Assembly: GCF_020422885.1 (NCBI RefSeq)
Contig: NZ_CP084622.1
Location: 1,066,001 to 1,130,000 of the forward strand
Source of the DNA: Mesobacillus sp. S13
GTDB lineage: Bacteria; Bacillota; Bacilli; Bacillales; Cytobacillaceae
Length of the DNA stretch: 64,000 nucleotides
Direction of reading: 5' to 3'
The position numbers and the translations under genes are program-made. Under the pieces are notes generated by a model, which ran no database searches, was not told the origin of the DNA, and saw only the letters and a program-made list of their open reading frames with translations. Positions within the stretch are counted from its first letter, which is position 1; each line of letters begins with the position of its first letter. Below, piece by piece: positions 1 to 7,533 of the stretch.

Positions 1-2
1 AT

Positions 3-287
3 GAGAAATTCACGCCTATTTTCAAAAGAATTCTAGAAGAAGCTTCTGTCAATACAGTGGTTTTGCCAAGCACAAGGGCGGTCAAAACAATGGTTGAAGA
101 AGGAATCCTAGAGAAAATCATCCCACAACAGCTTATAAAAACATCAAAAATTGTTTGCATGGGAGTCCGGACGGGAGAGGCGGCAAGAGAATATGGAATT
201 GTCCCAGATAAGGTGTTAGAATCACCAGATAAAACCGCTGTGATCGATTGTTTAAGCAGAAAGGAATCTGAACTGGCATTCGTGTAA
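3..287 (+). CDS. Uroporphyrinogen-III synthase (HemD)-like C-terminal fragment, 5' end outside window
   Basis: The frame is open from the window edge to the stop at 287, giving 94 residues without a start. It contains a TVVLPSTRAV segment and an IVCMGVRTGEAAREYGI segment, which resemble the TSPSAV and IGxxTAxAAxxxG motifs of the C-terminal lobe of HemD-type uroporphyrinogen-III synthases. sirB starts 28 bp downstream and sirC follows, so this is the upstream member of a siroheme operon. In that position Bacillus usually has a SUMT methyltransferase, so this may be the HemD half of a SUMT-HemD fusion of the NasF type rather than a free HemD. The N-terminal part is needed to decide. Confidence 0.6.
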   Translation, partial: EKFTPIFKRILEEASVNTVVLPSTRAVKTMVEEGILEKIIPQQLIKTSKIVCMGVRTGEAAREYGIVPDKVLESPDKTAVIDCLSRKESELAFV

Positions 288-315
288 TGGACAGATTTTT
301 AAAGGAGAGAAAGAT

Positions 316-1050
316 ATGGAAGCCACAGTATTCATCAGCCATGGAAGCAGAAGTGAACATGGCAACAAAGTGTTTATTTCATTCATCGAGAAAGTGATTT
401 CGACTGAGCCGAGTACGATTGCAGCTTATGGATTCCTTGAGAATACAAAGCCAACCATTCTTGAAAGTGTTGAATCATGCATATTAAAGGGTGCATCATC
501 GATTACCGTCGTTCCGGTGCTGTTGCTTCCGGGAATCCATGCAAATGTGGATATACCTGAGGAATTGGCAAAAGTCAGTCTTAAGTATCCAGAAGTAAAG
601 ATTTTATATGGAGATCCCCTTGGCGTGAATGAAACGATAATTCAAATCGTCCTGGACCGATTGAAGGATCAAGGCTTCTCGGGCAGCAAGTCAGAATCCG
701 TGCTGCTTGTCGGACATGGCAGCAGGGATCCTTTGGCTGCAACCGAATTCGAGAAACTGGCATTCCGCGTTCAGGAGAAAGTTCTCTCTAAAGTTGAAAC
801 AGGCTATATAACAACACAGCCATTTTACGGAGAAAAGCTATTGGCAAGTGAGGTCGACAAGAAGATGTACGTTCTGCCATTCTTGCTTTATACTGGCGGG
901 TTTACAGTCAAAATGGAGGAAACAATAAATAGTATTTTACTTCAAGGTCAGGAGAGAGAGGTTGTCCTGTGCGAACCAGTCGGTTTCGATGACCGTCTTG
1001 GCGGGCTGCTTCTGCAAAGAGTTGATGACGCAAGAGAAAGGTTAACTTAG
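316..1050 (+). CDS. sirB: Sirohydrochlorin ferrochelatase SirB (CbiX-type, two domains)
   Basis: Cytoplasmic chelatase that inserts Fe2+ into sirohydrochlorin, the last step of siroheme synthesis. The 244-residue protein has the duplicated CbiX fold: ISHGSR at residues 7-12 (His9) and GIHANVDIP around His75 in the first half, and LVGHGSRD at residues 131-138 (His134) starting the second half. The length is close to that of B. subtilis SirB. A good ribosome binding site (AAGGAGAG) lies about 6 bases before the ATG. It sits between the HemD-like fragment and sirC, consistent with one siroheme operon serving sulfite or nitrite reductase. Confidence 0.88.
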   Translation: MEATVFISHGSRSEHGNKVFISFIEKVISTEPSTIAAYGFLENTKPTILESVESCILKGASSITVVPVLLLPGIHANVDIPEELAKVSLKYPEVKILYGDPLGVNETIIQIVLDRLKDQGFSGSKSESVLLVGHGSRDPLAATEFEKLAFRVQEKVLSKVETGYITTQPFYGEKLLASEVDKKMYVLPFLLYTGGFTVKMEETINSILLQGQEREVVLCEPVGFDDRLGGLLLQRVDDARERLT

Positions 1051-1175
1051 AAACACCGTCTTCGTTAGCAGAAGCCAATAAATTTGTGAACATCGTCAAT
1101 AAAAATACCTATCGCCAATAATGGTATGAATACCTCAATATAATAGAAATCGCAACATAAATGGAGAGTGGAAGC

Positions 1176-1802
1176 ATGCTATACTCTATGAACCTTCGGA
1201 TATCAGGCCGTAACGCAGTGGTGATTGGCGGAGGCAAGGTCGCTCACCGAAAAGTATTGGGGTTGCTGGATGCTGGAGCAAAAGTGAAGGTAGTCAGTCC
1301 TGAATTGACAAGAGAATTGATGGGTCTTGCCGCAGAAGGCGAGATTTCCTGGCAGGCAGTGAAATATACGAAAAAAGATCTTGAAGGAGCATTGCTAGTA
1401 ATTGCCGCCACCAATGACACCGAGACGAATCTGGCAGTTAAGAAGGATGCTTCACCACATCAATTGGTTAATCTTGCAGACAATCCCGAGCAATCTGACT
1501 TTCAGGTTCCATCCGTTATGAAAAGAGGGAAATTGATAATCGCCGTCTCGACATCGGGGGCAAGCCCTGTACTCGCTAAAAAGATTTGCGGTCAACTGGA
1601 GCAGACTTTTGATGAAAAATACGAAAGCTACCTGGAGTTCCTGGCAGCAAGCCGAAAAGAAATTAAAGCAGCCGTCAAGGATGAAACAGCTAAAAGGAAG
1701 CTTTTGAGAGAAATAGCTAAGGAGAGTTTCTTAGCTTCTGACCAAAGAGAAGAAAGGTTTGCCAGGATGCTGAAAGAAGCAATCAGTGAGGAGGGAAAGT
1801 AA
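1176..1802 (+). CDS. sirC: Precorrin-2 dehydrogenase SirC
   Basis: NAD-dependent dehydrogenase that oxidises precorrin-2 to sirohydrochlorin, just before SirB in siroheme synthesis. The N-terminal Rossmann fold shows VVIGGGKVAHRK, the hallmark of the SirC/Met8p/CysG N-terminal family, followed by LVIAATND and the conserved VSTSGASPVLAKK segment. The protein is about 208 residues, as expected for a SirC without the CysG methyltransferase half. The ATG at 1176 is chosen because GGAG at 1163-1166 gives a spacing of 9; the in-frame ATG at 1161 has no ribosome binding site. There is a 125 bp gap after sirB, and a terminator overlaps the end of the gene. Confidence 0.88.
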   Translation: MLYSMNLRISGRNAVVIGGGKVAHRKVLGLLDAGAKVKVVSPELTRELMGLAAEGEISWQAVKYTKKDLEGALLVIAATNDTETNLAVKKDASPHQLVNLADNPEQSDFQVPSVMKRGKLIIAVSTSGASPVLAKKICGQLEQTFDEKYESYLEFLAASRKEIKAAVKDETAKRKLLREIAKESFLASDQREERFARMLKEAISEEGK

Positions 1803-1836
1803 AGCGCGAGTTCGCGCGATTACTTCCCTCCTTTTT
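1790..1836 (+). terminator. Intrinsic terminator of the siroheme operon, overlapping the sirC end
   Basis: A two-tier hairpin: an outer stem GGAGGGA (1790-1796) with TCCCTCC (1825-1831) plus AGTAA/TTACT, and an inner GCGCGA/TCGCGC stem, followed by five T. The 5' arm lies inside the last sirC codons. Confidence 0.8.
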
Positions 1837-1985
1837 GCGGTTCAGATGTCCAACTCCAGAATAAGATATGCTGCCATGAGGAGACTCTTATGTTCAGTTC
1901 TAACAAGGCAAGGGTACATACATGAAGGTGTATTATGGAAATGATATAATGAACTGTAAAAGCTTATAAGATTGGAGTATCATTT

Positions 1986-2306
1986 ATGAAAACATTTGTC
2001 GTCTTCCTAAAAGACAAAAGGACAGGCAAACTGGAACCAAGCCTGTTGACTAGACATATTGAACACCTCAGGCAATTAAACCAGGCAGGAAAATTGATGG
2101 TAGCTGGACCGCTCAAAAATAACGAACAAGCAATGATCATCCTTAATTGTGATGATATTGATGAAGCAATTAATCTGGTAGAAAGTGACCCGTTCATAAA
2201 AGAGCAATATTACAATACATATGATATCAACGAACTCATCGTTGCCAACGACGAAAATAACTGGCTGATGGATAGCCCGCAGACGAACGGGAATCTGGTT
2301 CACTAA
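1986..2306 (+). CDS. YciI-like (YCII domain) protein
   Basis: A 106-residue single-domain protein of the YCII-related, dimeric ferredoxin-like family. It shows the family pattern of an N-terminal beta strand (KTFVVFLKDKR), a helix with RHIEHLRQLNQAGK, the AGPL turn and a DPF motif (VESDPFIKEQ) after the central helix. The family includes a few dehydrochlorinases and many proteins of unknown activity, so no substrate can be given. A ribosome binding site (TTGGAG) precedes the ATG. It is a single gene bounded by the siroheme terminator and a bidirectional terminator shared with the convergent gene. Confidence 0.7.
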   Translation: MKTFVVFLKDKRTGKLEPSLLTRHIEHLRQLNQAGKLMVAGPLKNNEQAMIILNCDDIDEAINLVESDPFIKEQYYNTYDINELIVANDENNWLMDSPQTNGNLVH

Positions 2307-2310
2307 GAGA

Positions 2311-2347
2311 AAAAAGGGACGTCCAGCAAAACTGGACGTCCCTCTTC
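2311..2347. terminator. Bidirectional terminator
   Basis: An 11 bp perfect stem GGGACGTCCAG / CTGGACGTCCC with a 5-base loop, preceded by an A-run (a T-run on the minus strand). It serves the convergent YciI-like gene and, more strongly, the minus-strand secreted protein gene ending at 2358. Confidence 0.85.
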
Positions 2348-2357
2348 TGTGGTACGA

Positions 2358-4019
2358 TTATTTAGTTTCTTCCTCAACGATGACTTCCTCAGTCACAGTT
2401 TCAGCAGACTCTTCAGCAGGCTTTTCAAATACAGCAAGTACAGCAGAAATCAAAGCAGCAAATTTCTTTGCGATTTCACTCGCGTGTAAGCTAGCCTTGG
2501 ACTCAGCTTTCTTTTCAACAGAAGGATTTACTTTTGCTTCTTCAGTCACTTCTTCAGTAGCAGCTTCTTCAGTTACTTCTTCAGTAGTAGTCTCCTCAGT
2601 AACAGCTTCTTCAGTTACTTCTTCAGTAGTAGTCTCCTCAGTAACAGCTTCTTCTTCAGTCACTTCTTCAGTAGAAGTTTCCTCAGTAACAGCTTCTTCA
2701 GTCACTTCTTCAGTAGAAGTTTCCTCAGTAGCAGCTTCTTCAGTTACTTCTTCAGTAGAAGTTTCTTCAGTAACAACCTCTTCAGTCACTTCAACAGACA
2801 AAGCAACTGCTGAATTTTCGTTCGCTTTCTCTTTAGCAACATCGCTAGCTTTGAAAGCCTTAGACTTCATTTTGTTGGCAACAGAAGGGGATACTTTTGC
2901 TTCTTCTTCAGTAACGTCTTCTTCAGTAGCGTCTTCTTCAGTAACGTCTTCTTCAGTAACGTCTTCTTCAGTAGAAGTTTCTTCAGTAACGTCTTCTTCA
3001 GTAACGTCTTCTTCAGTAACGTCTTCTTCAGTAGCGTCTTCTTCAGTAACGTCTTCTTCAGTAACGTCTTCTTCAGTAACGTCATCCTCAGTAACGTCTT
3101 CCTCAGTAACATCTTCCTCAGTAACGTCTTCTACAGTAACATCCTCTTCAGTTACTTCAACAGACAAAGCAACGGCTGAATTTTCGTTCGCTTTCTCTTT
3201 AGCAACATCGCTTGCATTGAAAGCACTGGAATTCATTTTGTTAGTGATAGAAGGAGATTCTTTATCTTCAGTAGCCTCTTCTTCTTCGTCTTCTTCGTCT
3301 TCTTCAGTCTTTACAGTTGCATCAGTATCAAGATCGATATCTTCAGAATCGGAGTCATTATCTTCGTCTTCTTCAGATTTTACAGTTGCCACTGTATCTA
3401 GGTCGATGTCTTTTGATTCCTCTTCAGAGTCCTCTTCAGCAGGTTCTTCATCTTCCTTTTTCATTTCAGTGTCAGCCTCAGGCTTAGTTTCCTCTTCTTC
3501 TTTAGCTGCATCCGTTTCTGCAGTTTCTTCTGAATCAGAGTCAACATCTGTTTCATCAGTAACAATTGGCTCAAGTTCTACAACTTCTACAGTTTCTTCC
3601 ACTACTGGTTCCTGAGTAACTGTTTCTTCTGTTGGAACTTCCTCAGTTGCCACCTCTTCGACAGGCACTTGCTGATTTGTTGTGTGTACAGCTGCATTCG
3701 GTGCCGCGTGCTTTTTTGCAGTTTCGCTTGCATGAATGCCAGCCTGTGACTTTGATGCATTTTCCTTAGCTTCAACCTTTGTTGCGGCTTTTGGCTGAGC
3801 CTTGACTGCAGGCTTAGCAGGAGTTGCTTTAACATTAGCCTTTTTATCAACAACCTGAACCTTTGCTGGTTTCACTTTGTGAGATTGCTCAACCTTTACT
3901 TTTTCCGGTCCTGCAGCTTGAGTGAAATGGCCTCCCGTAAGTACTCCGATTGACAATACTCCAGCTAGCATAAAAGATTTCACAACTTTAGTTCCATTAA
4001 TATTATTTTTCATTTTCAT
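2358..4019 (-). CDS. Secreted, highly acidic repeat protein of unknown function
   Basis: I do not recognise a family. The protein (about 553 residues from the chosen start) begins with a Sec-type signal peptide (KKNNING-like basic start, then SFMLAGVLSIGVLTGG and a Q-A-A cleavage region). The mature part is extremely rich in Glu, Thr and Val: one tract is built from about 16 VTEED pentapeptides and another from 14-residue VTEEAVTEETSTEE units. Between these tracts a motif of about 25 residues, K-x2-S-x-A-x2-AS-x2-AK-x-A, recurs four times. The start is set at the second of three closely spaced ATGs, where GGGAG lies 6 bases upstream. The start overlaps the 3' end of the upstream secreted gene by 17 bp, so the two are probably translationally coupled. 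It is likely a disordered cell-envelope or exported protein. Confidence 0.75.
   Translation of the reverse strand: MKMKNNINGTKVVKSFMLAGVLSIGVLTGGHFTQAAGPEKVKVEQSHKVKPAKVQVVDKKANVKATPAKPAVKAQPKAATKVEAKENASKSQAGIHASETAKKHAAPNAAVHTTNQQVPVEEVATEEVPTEETVTQEPVVEETVEVVELEPIVTDETDVDSDSEETAETDAAKEEEETKPEADTEMKKEDEEPAEEDSEEESKDIDLDTVATVKSEEDEDNDSDSEDIDLDTDATVKTEEDEEDEEEEATEDKESPSITNKMNSSAFNASDVAKEKANENSAVALSVEVTEEDVTVEDVTEEDVTEEDVTEDDVTEEDVTEEDVTEEDATEEDVTEEDVTEEDVTEETSTEEDVTEEDVTEEDATEEDVTEEEAKVSPSVANKMKSKAFKASDVAKEKANENSAVALSVEVTEEVVTEETSTEEVTEEAATEETSTEEVTEEAVTEETSTEEVTEEEAVTEETTTEEVTEEAVTEETTTEEVTEEAATEEVTEEAKVNPSVEKKAESKASLHASEIAKKFAALISAVLAVFEKPAEESAETVTEEVIVEEETK
2560..2772 (-). repeat. 42-bp in-gene tandem repeat (five units, one of 45 bp)
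   Basis: Five consecutive units encoding 14-residue VTEEAVTEE(T/S)TTEE-type repeats near the C-terminus of the acidic secreted protein. Unit lengths read as 42, 42, 45, 42 and 42 bp; the 45-bp unit adds one Glu codon. All are in frame. Confidence 0.85.
2905..3155 (-). repeat. 15-bp in-gene tandem repeat encoding VTEED
   Basis: About sixteen near-identical 15-bp units, GTAACGTCTTCTTCA on the + strand, encode VTEED pentapeptides in the acidic secreted protein. Variants (ATEED, VTEDD, TSTEED) mark single-base differences. This is a likely site of copy-number variation by slippage, with frame kept because the unit is a multiple of three. Confidence 0.9.
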
Positions 4020-4914
4020 CATTCGCTCCCTTTTCATTAACGTGATCCGTGACAATTGCATCGGTATACGGTAAAAAAGCAGGAGCTTTTAGCGGTGGTG
4101 GGGAAGGTGGGGCATTGACCCACTGGCTTTGAAAAACAGCGACCCGCGATGTGAAGTGCTGCAGGAGATTTAATTGAAATGTTACATCCCAATAAAACCA
4201 TTTATCGCTAAAAAAATTGTTCGCGTTTCCATAACTTGTCCTGTCGCCGGAAGGCCCCCCAGAAGCCTTCGTGCGTGAAGGAGGATTAGGAAGATTGTCT
4301 CCTTTAGGATACCTCTCATTTTGGGATGAATCATTTTCATCCTTTTTTGCAGGAGGCATTTTCATGCTTACCGTCTTTGCTGCCTTTTTGATAATGGACG
4401 GTGTCTCATTAGACTCCTTAGGTGGCTCAACCTTTTCCTCCAGAACAGGAGATCTTCGCTCTGTTTCTTTTGCGTATTGATCTTTATTATGTATGGATTT
4501 CAACTTACCTTTTTTATTTTGGTTATTGCTGTGCTTTTGTTTATGGTTTACCTGATTTGGCTTGTTCGTAGTCTCTGCCTTAGTCTTTTTGGGCTGTGCA
4601 GCCTTCTGACCCTTTTTGGATAATGAGGCATTTCCATTTACTTTCACTGCATCGGCAGGTGTTTCTTCAGGCTTGGCTTGGGCGGGATTCTGAACTCCTT
4701 GTTTCTGCGCGGGCCGGTTTTGAATCGCAGGTTGTGCAGGTGATTTTTCAGAAGTCCTCACATTATTTGCTTTGTCTGCAACGTTAGCCTGTTCAGCCGC
4801 TACAGTCTGTGGACCCTTACCGGGATTTTCCCCTTTTTCAGCGAAAGCCATATCTGGGACCAGCATTGCGGCACCAGCAATAAAGCCAGTTATGAGTAAG
4901 TGTCGGAAGTGCAT
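4003..4914 (-). CDS. Secreted basic, low-complexity protein of unknown function
   Basis: No family recognised. The protein has about 303 residues. Its signal peptide is MHFRHLLITGFIAGAAMLVP followed by DMAFA and a cleavage site before EKG. A Lys/Gln/Asn/Pro-rich linker follows (about residues 25-190, with clusters such as KKGQKAAQPKKTK and NHKQKHSNNQNKKGK). The C-terminal region is more ordered and aromatic: SDKWFYWDVTFQLNLLQHF followed by a proline stretch NAPPSPPPLKAPAF. A strong ribosome binding site (AGGAGGTG) precedes the ATG at 4914. The stop overlaps the start of the acidic secreted gene, so both come from one mRNA. The basic mature part contrasts sharply with the acidic partner. Confidence 0.72.
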   Translation of the reverse strand: MHFRHLLITGFIAGAAMLVPDMAFAEKGENPGKGPQTVAAEQANVADKANNVRTSEKSPAQPAIQNRPAQKQGVQNPAQAKPEETPADAVKVNGNASLSKKGQKAAQPKKTKAETTNKPNQVNHKQKHSNNQNKKGKLKSIHNKDQYAKETERRSPVLEEKVEPPKESNETPSIIKKAAKTVSMKMPPAKKDENDSSQNERYPKGDNLPNPPSRTKASGGPSGDRTSYGNANNFFSDKWFYWDVTFQLNLLQHFTSRVAVFQSQWVNAPPSPPPLKAPAFLPYTDAIVTDHVNEKGANDENEK

Positions 4915-5189
4915 CCTTTCACCTCCTTTCAAATCAAGATTCTCTCAGGGATAGCATTCACGATTTTAAACCTGTTTTTGTCGGTTTTTGCAGAATTTTA
5001 ATAGAAACCGTTCTTTTAACCTATCAAGCTATACAAATAGTAATGGAAAGACTGATTCAAATTTCCCTTCTTTTTGGTACTTATTATTCTGGGTGGTAAA
5101 TAATTGGTATTCCTTTCTCTTGCTCTTTTATAAAAAAGGAGTAGAATGGGAATTATGCTTTAACCGTTTAAATGAAAGAAGGATACATC

Positions 5190-6107
5190 ATGAACAATCT
5201 TAGAATTTATTTGATTCTTACCGGTGTCATGTTCTTATGGGGACTGAATGTCACGGCGCTAAAGGTAATAGTGGGGAACTTCCCGCCGATCACCATCACC
5301 TCACTGCGTGTATTCACCGCAGGAGTCTCGGTCTTTATCATTCTCTTTTTCTTAAAAAAAGTCCGCCTGCCATCCAGGAAAGAGTGGACCTATATTATCG
5401 GTGGCAGTATCTTGAATGTAACTGGGCACCATATGTTTCTTGGTCTTGGTTTAAAGGTAACTTCGGCGGTTAACGGTGGGTTGATTCTCGGTCTTGGCCC
5501 CTTGCTGACGGCGTCGATGGCTATCTTATTCCTGGGAAGGAAGCTGACATTCGTACGTACACTGGGCTTTATTTTCGGAGGCATAGGCGTTTCATTGACT
5601 GTGCTGGCAGGAAGCTCAGGTTTATCTGGCATGTCGGTTGGGGATTTCTATGTGTTTCTCTCCATTCTTTCACAAGCCATCAGCTTCATCATCATATCCA
5701 AAGCAGCAAAAACATTGGACCCTCGACTGTTGACCGGGTATATGCTTGTCATTGGTTCGTTTATGTTGTTCTTGATTGGTCTATGGAAGGAGCCAGGTGG
5801 ATTGGCAAGCCTCGGAAATGCTTCAGCGGGAGTATGGATCATCTTCTTCGCATCAGCGATTTTTGCCACCGCAGTGGGGCATATGCTCTACAACTACGCG
5901 ATCGGCAAGGCAGGACCGGCGGAAGCATCCATATTCCTGAACTTGAACACATTCCTGTCCATCTTATTCGCAGCCATCTTCCTTGGCGAGCATATCACAT
6001 CCGCTCATCTGCTGGGACTGATATTCATCGTATCCGGAGTCATATTTGGGTCAGGAGCGCTTGAGGAATTGTTGCTGAGAAACAGGATGAAACGAAATGC
6101 AGCTTAA
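5190..6107 (+). CDS. EamA/DMT-family transporter
   Basis: Integral membrane protein of the drug/metabolite transporter superfamily, about 305 residues with ten predicted hydrophobic segments arranged as two EamA repeats. The first repeat starts RIYLILTGVMFLWGLNVTA, a typical EamA opening, and the second begins near VGDFYVFLSILSQ. A short basic tail (RNRMKRNAA) is cytoplasmic. The substrate cannot be read from the sequence; relatives export metabolites or amino acids. The ATG at 5190 is chosen because AGAAGGA lies about 6 bases upstream; an in-frame ATG at 5172 has no such site. A strong terminator follows, so it is a single gene. Confidence 0.85.
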   Translation: MNNLRIYLILTGVMFLWGLNVTALKVIVGNFPPITITSLRVFTAGVSVFIILFFLKKVRLPSRKEWTYIIGGSILNVTGHHMFLGLGLKVTSAVNGGLILGLGPLLTASMAILFLGRKLTFVRTLGFIFGGIGVSLTVLAGSSGLSGMSVGDFYVFLSILSQAISFIIISKAAKTLDPRLLTGYMLVIGSFMLFLIGLWKEPGGLASLGNASAGVWIIFFASAIFATAVGHMLYNYAIGKAGPAEASIFLNLNTFLSILFAAIFLGEHITSAHLLGLIFIVSGVIFGSGALEELLLRNRMKRNAA

Positions 6108-6119
6108 TATGATTGTTTA

Positions 6120-6147
6120 AGCAGGGCTCCGGCTCTGCTTTTTTTGT
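6120..6147 (+). terminator. Intrinsic terminator after the EamA gene
   Basis: 8 bp stem AGCAGGGC / GCTCTGCT (one G-T pair), TCCG loop, then eight T. Confidence 0.9.
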
Positions 6148-6195
6148 GGTTTTAAACACAATCTAACTTGTATTAAAACTGATATCAAAACCAAA

Positions 6196-6300
6196 CGGGG
6201 ATTAAAACCGAATCAACGGGGATTAAATTTGTTCCAATGGTGATTAAAACTGAATCAACGGAGATTATATGAGTTCCGACGGGGATTAAAACTGATTTTA
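6196..6300. repeat. Intergenic tandem array A: five exact 21-bp units, 42-bp dimer pattern
   Basis: Units start at 6196, 6217, 6238, 6259 and 6280 with the core CGGGGATTAAA. Units 1, 3 and 5 share the tail AACTGAATCAA (with variation) and units 2 and 4 the tail GTTCC(A/G)A, so the array has a 42-bp higher-order period. A decayed unit precedes it (6171-6190). It lies between the EamA terminator and the SigL regulatory region. The rest of the 425-base gap holds that terminator and the SigL sites. Confidence 0.85.
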
Positions 6301-6391
6301 AGAGTAAAAAACAATTCGGGCAGGGAATACACCATATAATTACCTCTAGATAAAGCTGGCTGGAAGTTCACAATCCAGGCTCAAAGTCCAA

Positions 6392-6433
6392 AGTGTCCAA
6401 TATCTTATAAAAAACGTACTGATTTTGGACACT
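6392..6433. promoter_or_regulatory. Putative activator-binding half-sites (UAS) for the SigL promoter
   Basis: AGTGTCC (6392-6398) and its reverse complement GGACACT (6427-6433) lie 35 bp apart, about 45-80 bp upstream of the -24 element. The same pair of half-sites occurs upstream of the second SigL promoter at 11683, which argues for a common enhancer-binding protein, most likely the product of the gene at 9482. Confidence 0.7.
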
Positions 6434-6472
6434 TATATCCAATAAACTCTATATTTTATTGCATATCAGACC

Positions 6473-6489
6473 TTGGCACGATTCTTGCT
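6473..6489 (+). promoter_or_regulatory. Sigma-54 (SigL) -24/-12 promoter
   Basis: TTGGCACGATTCTTGCT matches the sigma-54 consensus TTGGCACG-N4-TTGCT; GG (6475-6476) and GC (6487-6488) are separated by 10 bases as required. It lies 44 bp before the SDR start codon. Confidence 0.9.
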
Positions 6490-6532
6490 TTATATAAAAC
6501 TAACAACTTTATTAAAGTGGAGGTCAAGATAA

Positions 6533-7300
6533 ATGAAAATGAACGAAGCAAAAGCGATTGTAACAGGTGGAGCATCTGGTTTAGGGGAAGCGACTGTAAG
6601 ACGAATTGTTGAGCAGGGCGGGAAGGCTGCCATCCTTGATTTATCTGTGGAACGCGGCGAAGCTCTCGTCAAAGAACTTGGGGAACAGACGCTTTTCATC
6701 AAAACAGATGTAACGAGTGAGGAAGAAGTCTCGAATGCGATCAACAAAGCATTTGAATCATTCGGCTCTATCAACACGGTTGTAAACTGTGCCGGAATCG
6801 GGGTTGCAGGAAAGCTGCTATCGCGCAAAGGTGTCCATTCGCTGGACATGTTTTCAAAAGTGATTTCCATCAACTTAATTGGCACATTCAATGTCATCAG
6901 GCTTGCTTCCGAGCAGATGTCCAAAAACGAAGCGAATGAACTTGGTGAGAGAGGGGTCATCATCAATACGGCTTCCGTTGCCGCGTTTGACGGCCAGATT
7001 GGGCAGGCGGCCTACAGTGCTTCAAAAGGGGGAGTTGTTGGCATGACGCTGCCAATTGCAAGGGAGCTTGCTTCATACGGCATCAGGGTGATGACTATTG
7101 CGCCGGGATTGTTCCATACGCCGATGTTCGATTCACTGCCTGAGGAAGCAAGGGACTCTCTTGGGAAAATGGTGCCTTTCCCGCAGCGGCTTGGCTATCC
7201 TGAAGAGTATGCCCAGCTTGCTGAAAGCATCCTGACAAACCCAATGCTGAATGGCGAAACAATCCGTTTGGACGGAGCCATCCGCATGCAGCCAAAATAA
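6533..7300 (+). CDS. SDR-family dehydrogenase, probably 3-hydroxyacyl-CoA dehydrogenase type
   Basis: Short-chain dehydrogenase/reductase of 255 residues. It has the TGGASGLG cofactor loop near the N-terminus, NCAG in the fourth strand, and the catalytic Ser / YSASK set, then PGLFHTPM. The long insertion after NCAG and the [13 protein letters not shown] stretch resemble type-2 3-hydroxyacyl-CoA dehydrogenases (HSD17B10-like), which fits the neighbouring acyl-CoA genes; the exact substrate is an inference. Asp in the second strand (LDLS) suggests NAD preference. Ribosome binding site GGAGGT lies 8 bases upstream. It is controlled by the SigL promoter and UAS just upstream, and ends at its own terminator. 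Confidence 0.8.
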   Translation: MKMNEAKAIVTGGASGLGEATVRRIVEQGGKAAILDLSVERGEALVKELGEQTLFIKTDVTSEEEVSNAINKAFESFGSINTVVNCAGIGVAGKLLSRKGVHSLDMFSKVISINLIGTFNVIRLASEQMSKNEANELGERGVIINTASVAAFDGQIGQAAYSASKGGVVGMTLPIARELASYGIRVMTIAPGLFHTPMFDSLPEEARDSLGKMVPFPQRLGYPEEYAQLAESILTNPMLNGETIRLDGAIRMQPK

Positions 7301-7310
7301 TTTTGTGCAG

Positions 7311-7341
7311 CCCTCATCCTTTGACAGGAGAGGGTTTTTTT
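7311..7341 (+). terminator. Intrinsic terminator after the SDR gene
   Basis: CCCTC(A)TCCT / AGGAGAGGG stem with one bulged A, loop TTGAC, followed by a T-run. Confidence 0.85.
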
Positions 7342-7533
7342 AATGGACGAAAGCTTATTTTCACTTAACGAAATGTCGGCCATAATGAATTGTAGCCGCA
7401 CGTTTTGGTCTAGGTCTGGCAAAGGCGTGAGCACATCCCATTGTGGAAATATTTTCGCGTTGTGGAAAGTCTAGAAAACGAATATGATATTTTTGCAATA
7501 TAACATTTTAACAGAGAGCAGGGGACAACTAGA

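Noticed and set aside
1071..1160. Possible 19-21 bp array (CAATA four times) between sirB and sirC
   Set aside because: The shared core is only about five to seven bases in AT-rich sequence, too weak to claim.
2380..3615. Long + strand frame rich in Ser/Val/Thr
   Set aside because: It is the antisense reading of the 15-bp and 42-bp repeats of the acidic secreted protein. It has no ribosome binding site, signal peptide or plausible composition.
4988..5203. 71-codon frame before the EamA gene
   Set aside because: No ribosome binding site and it overlaps the EamA start; it looks like promoter-region sequence.
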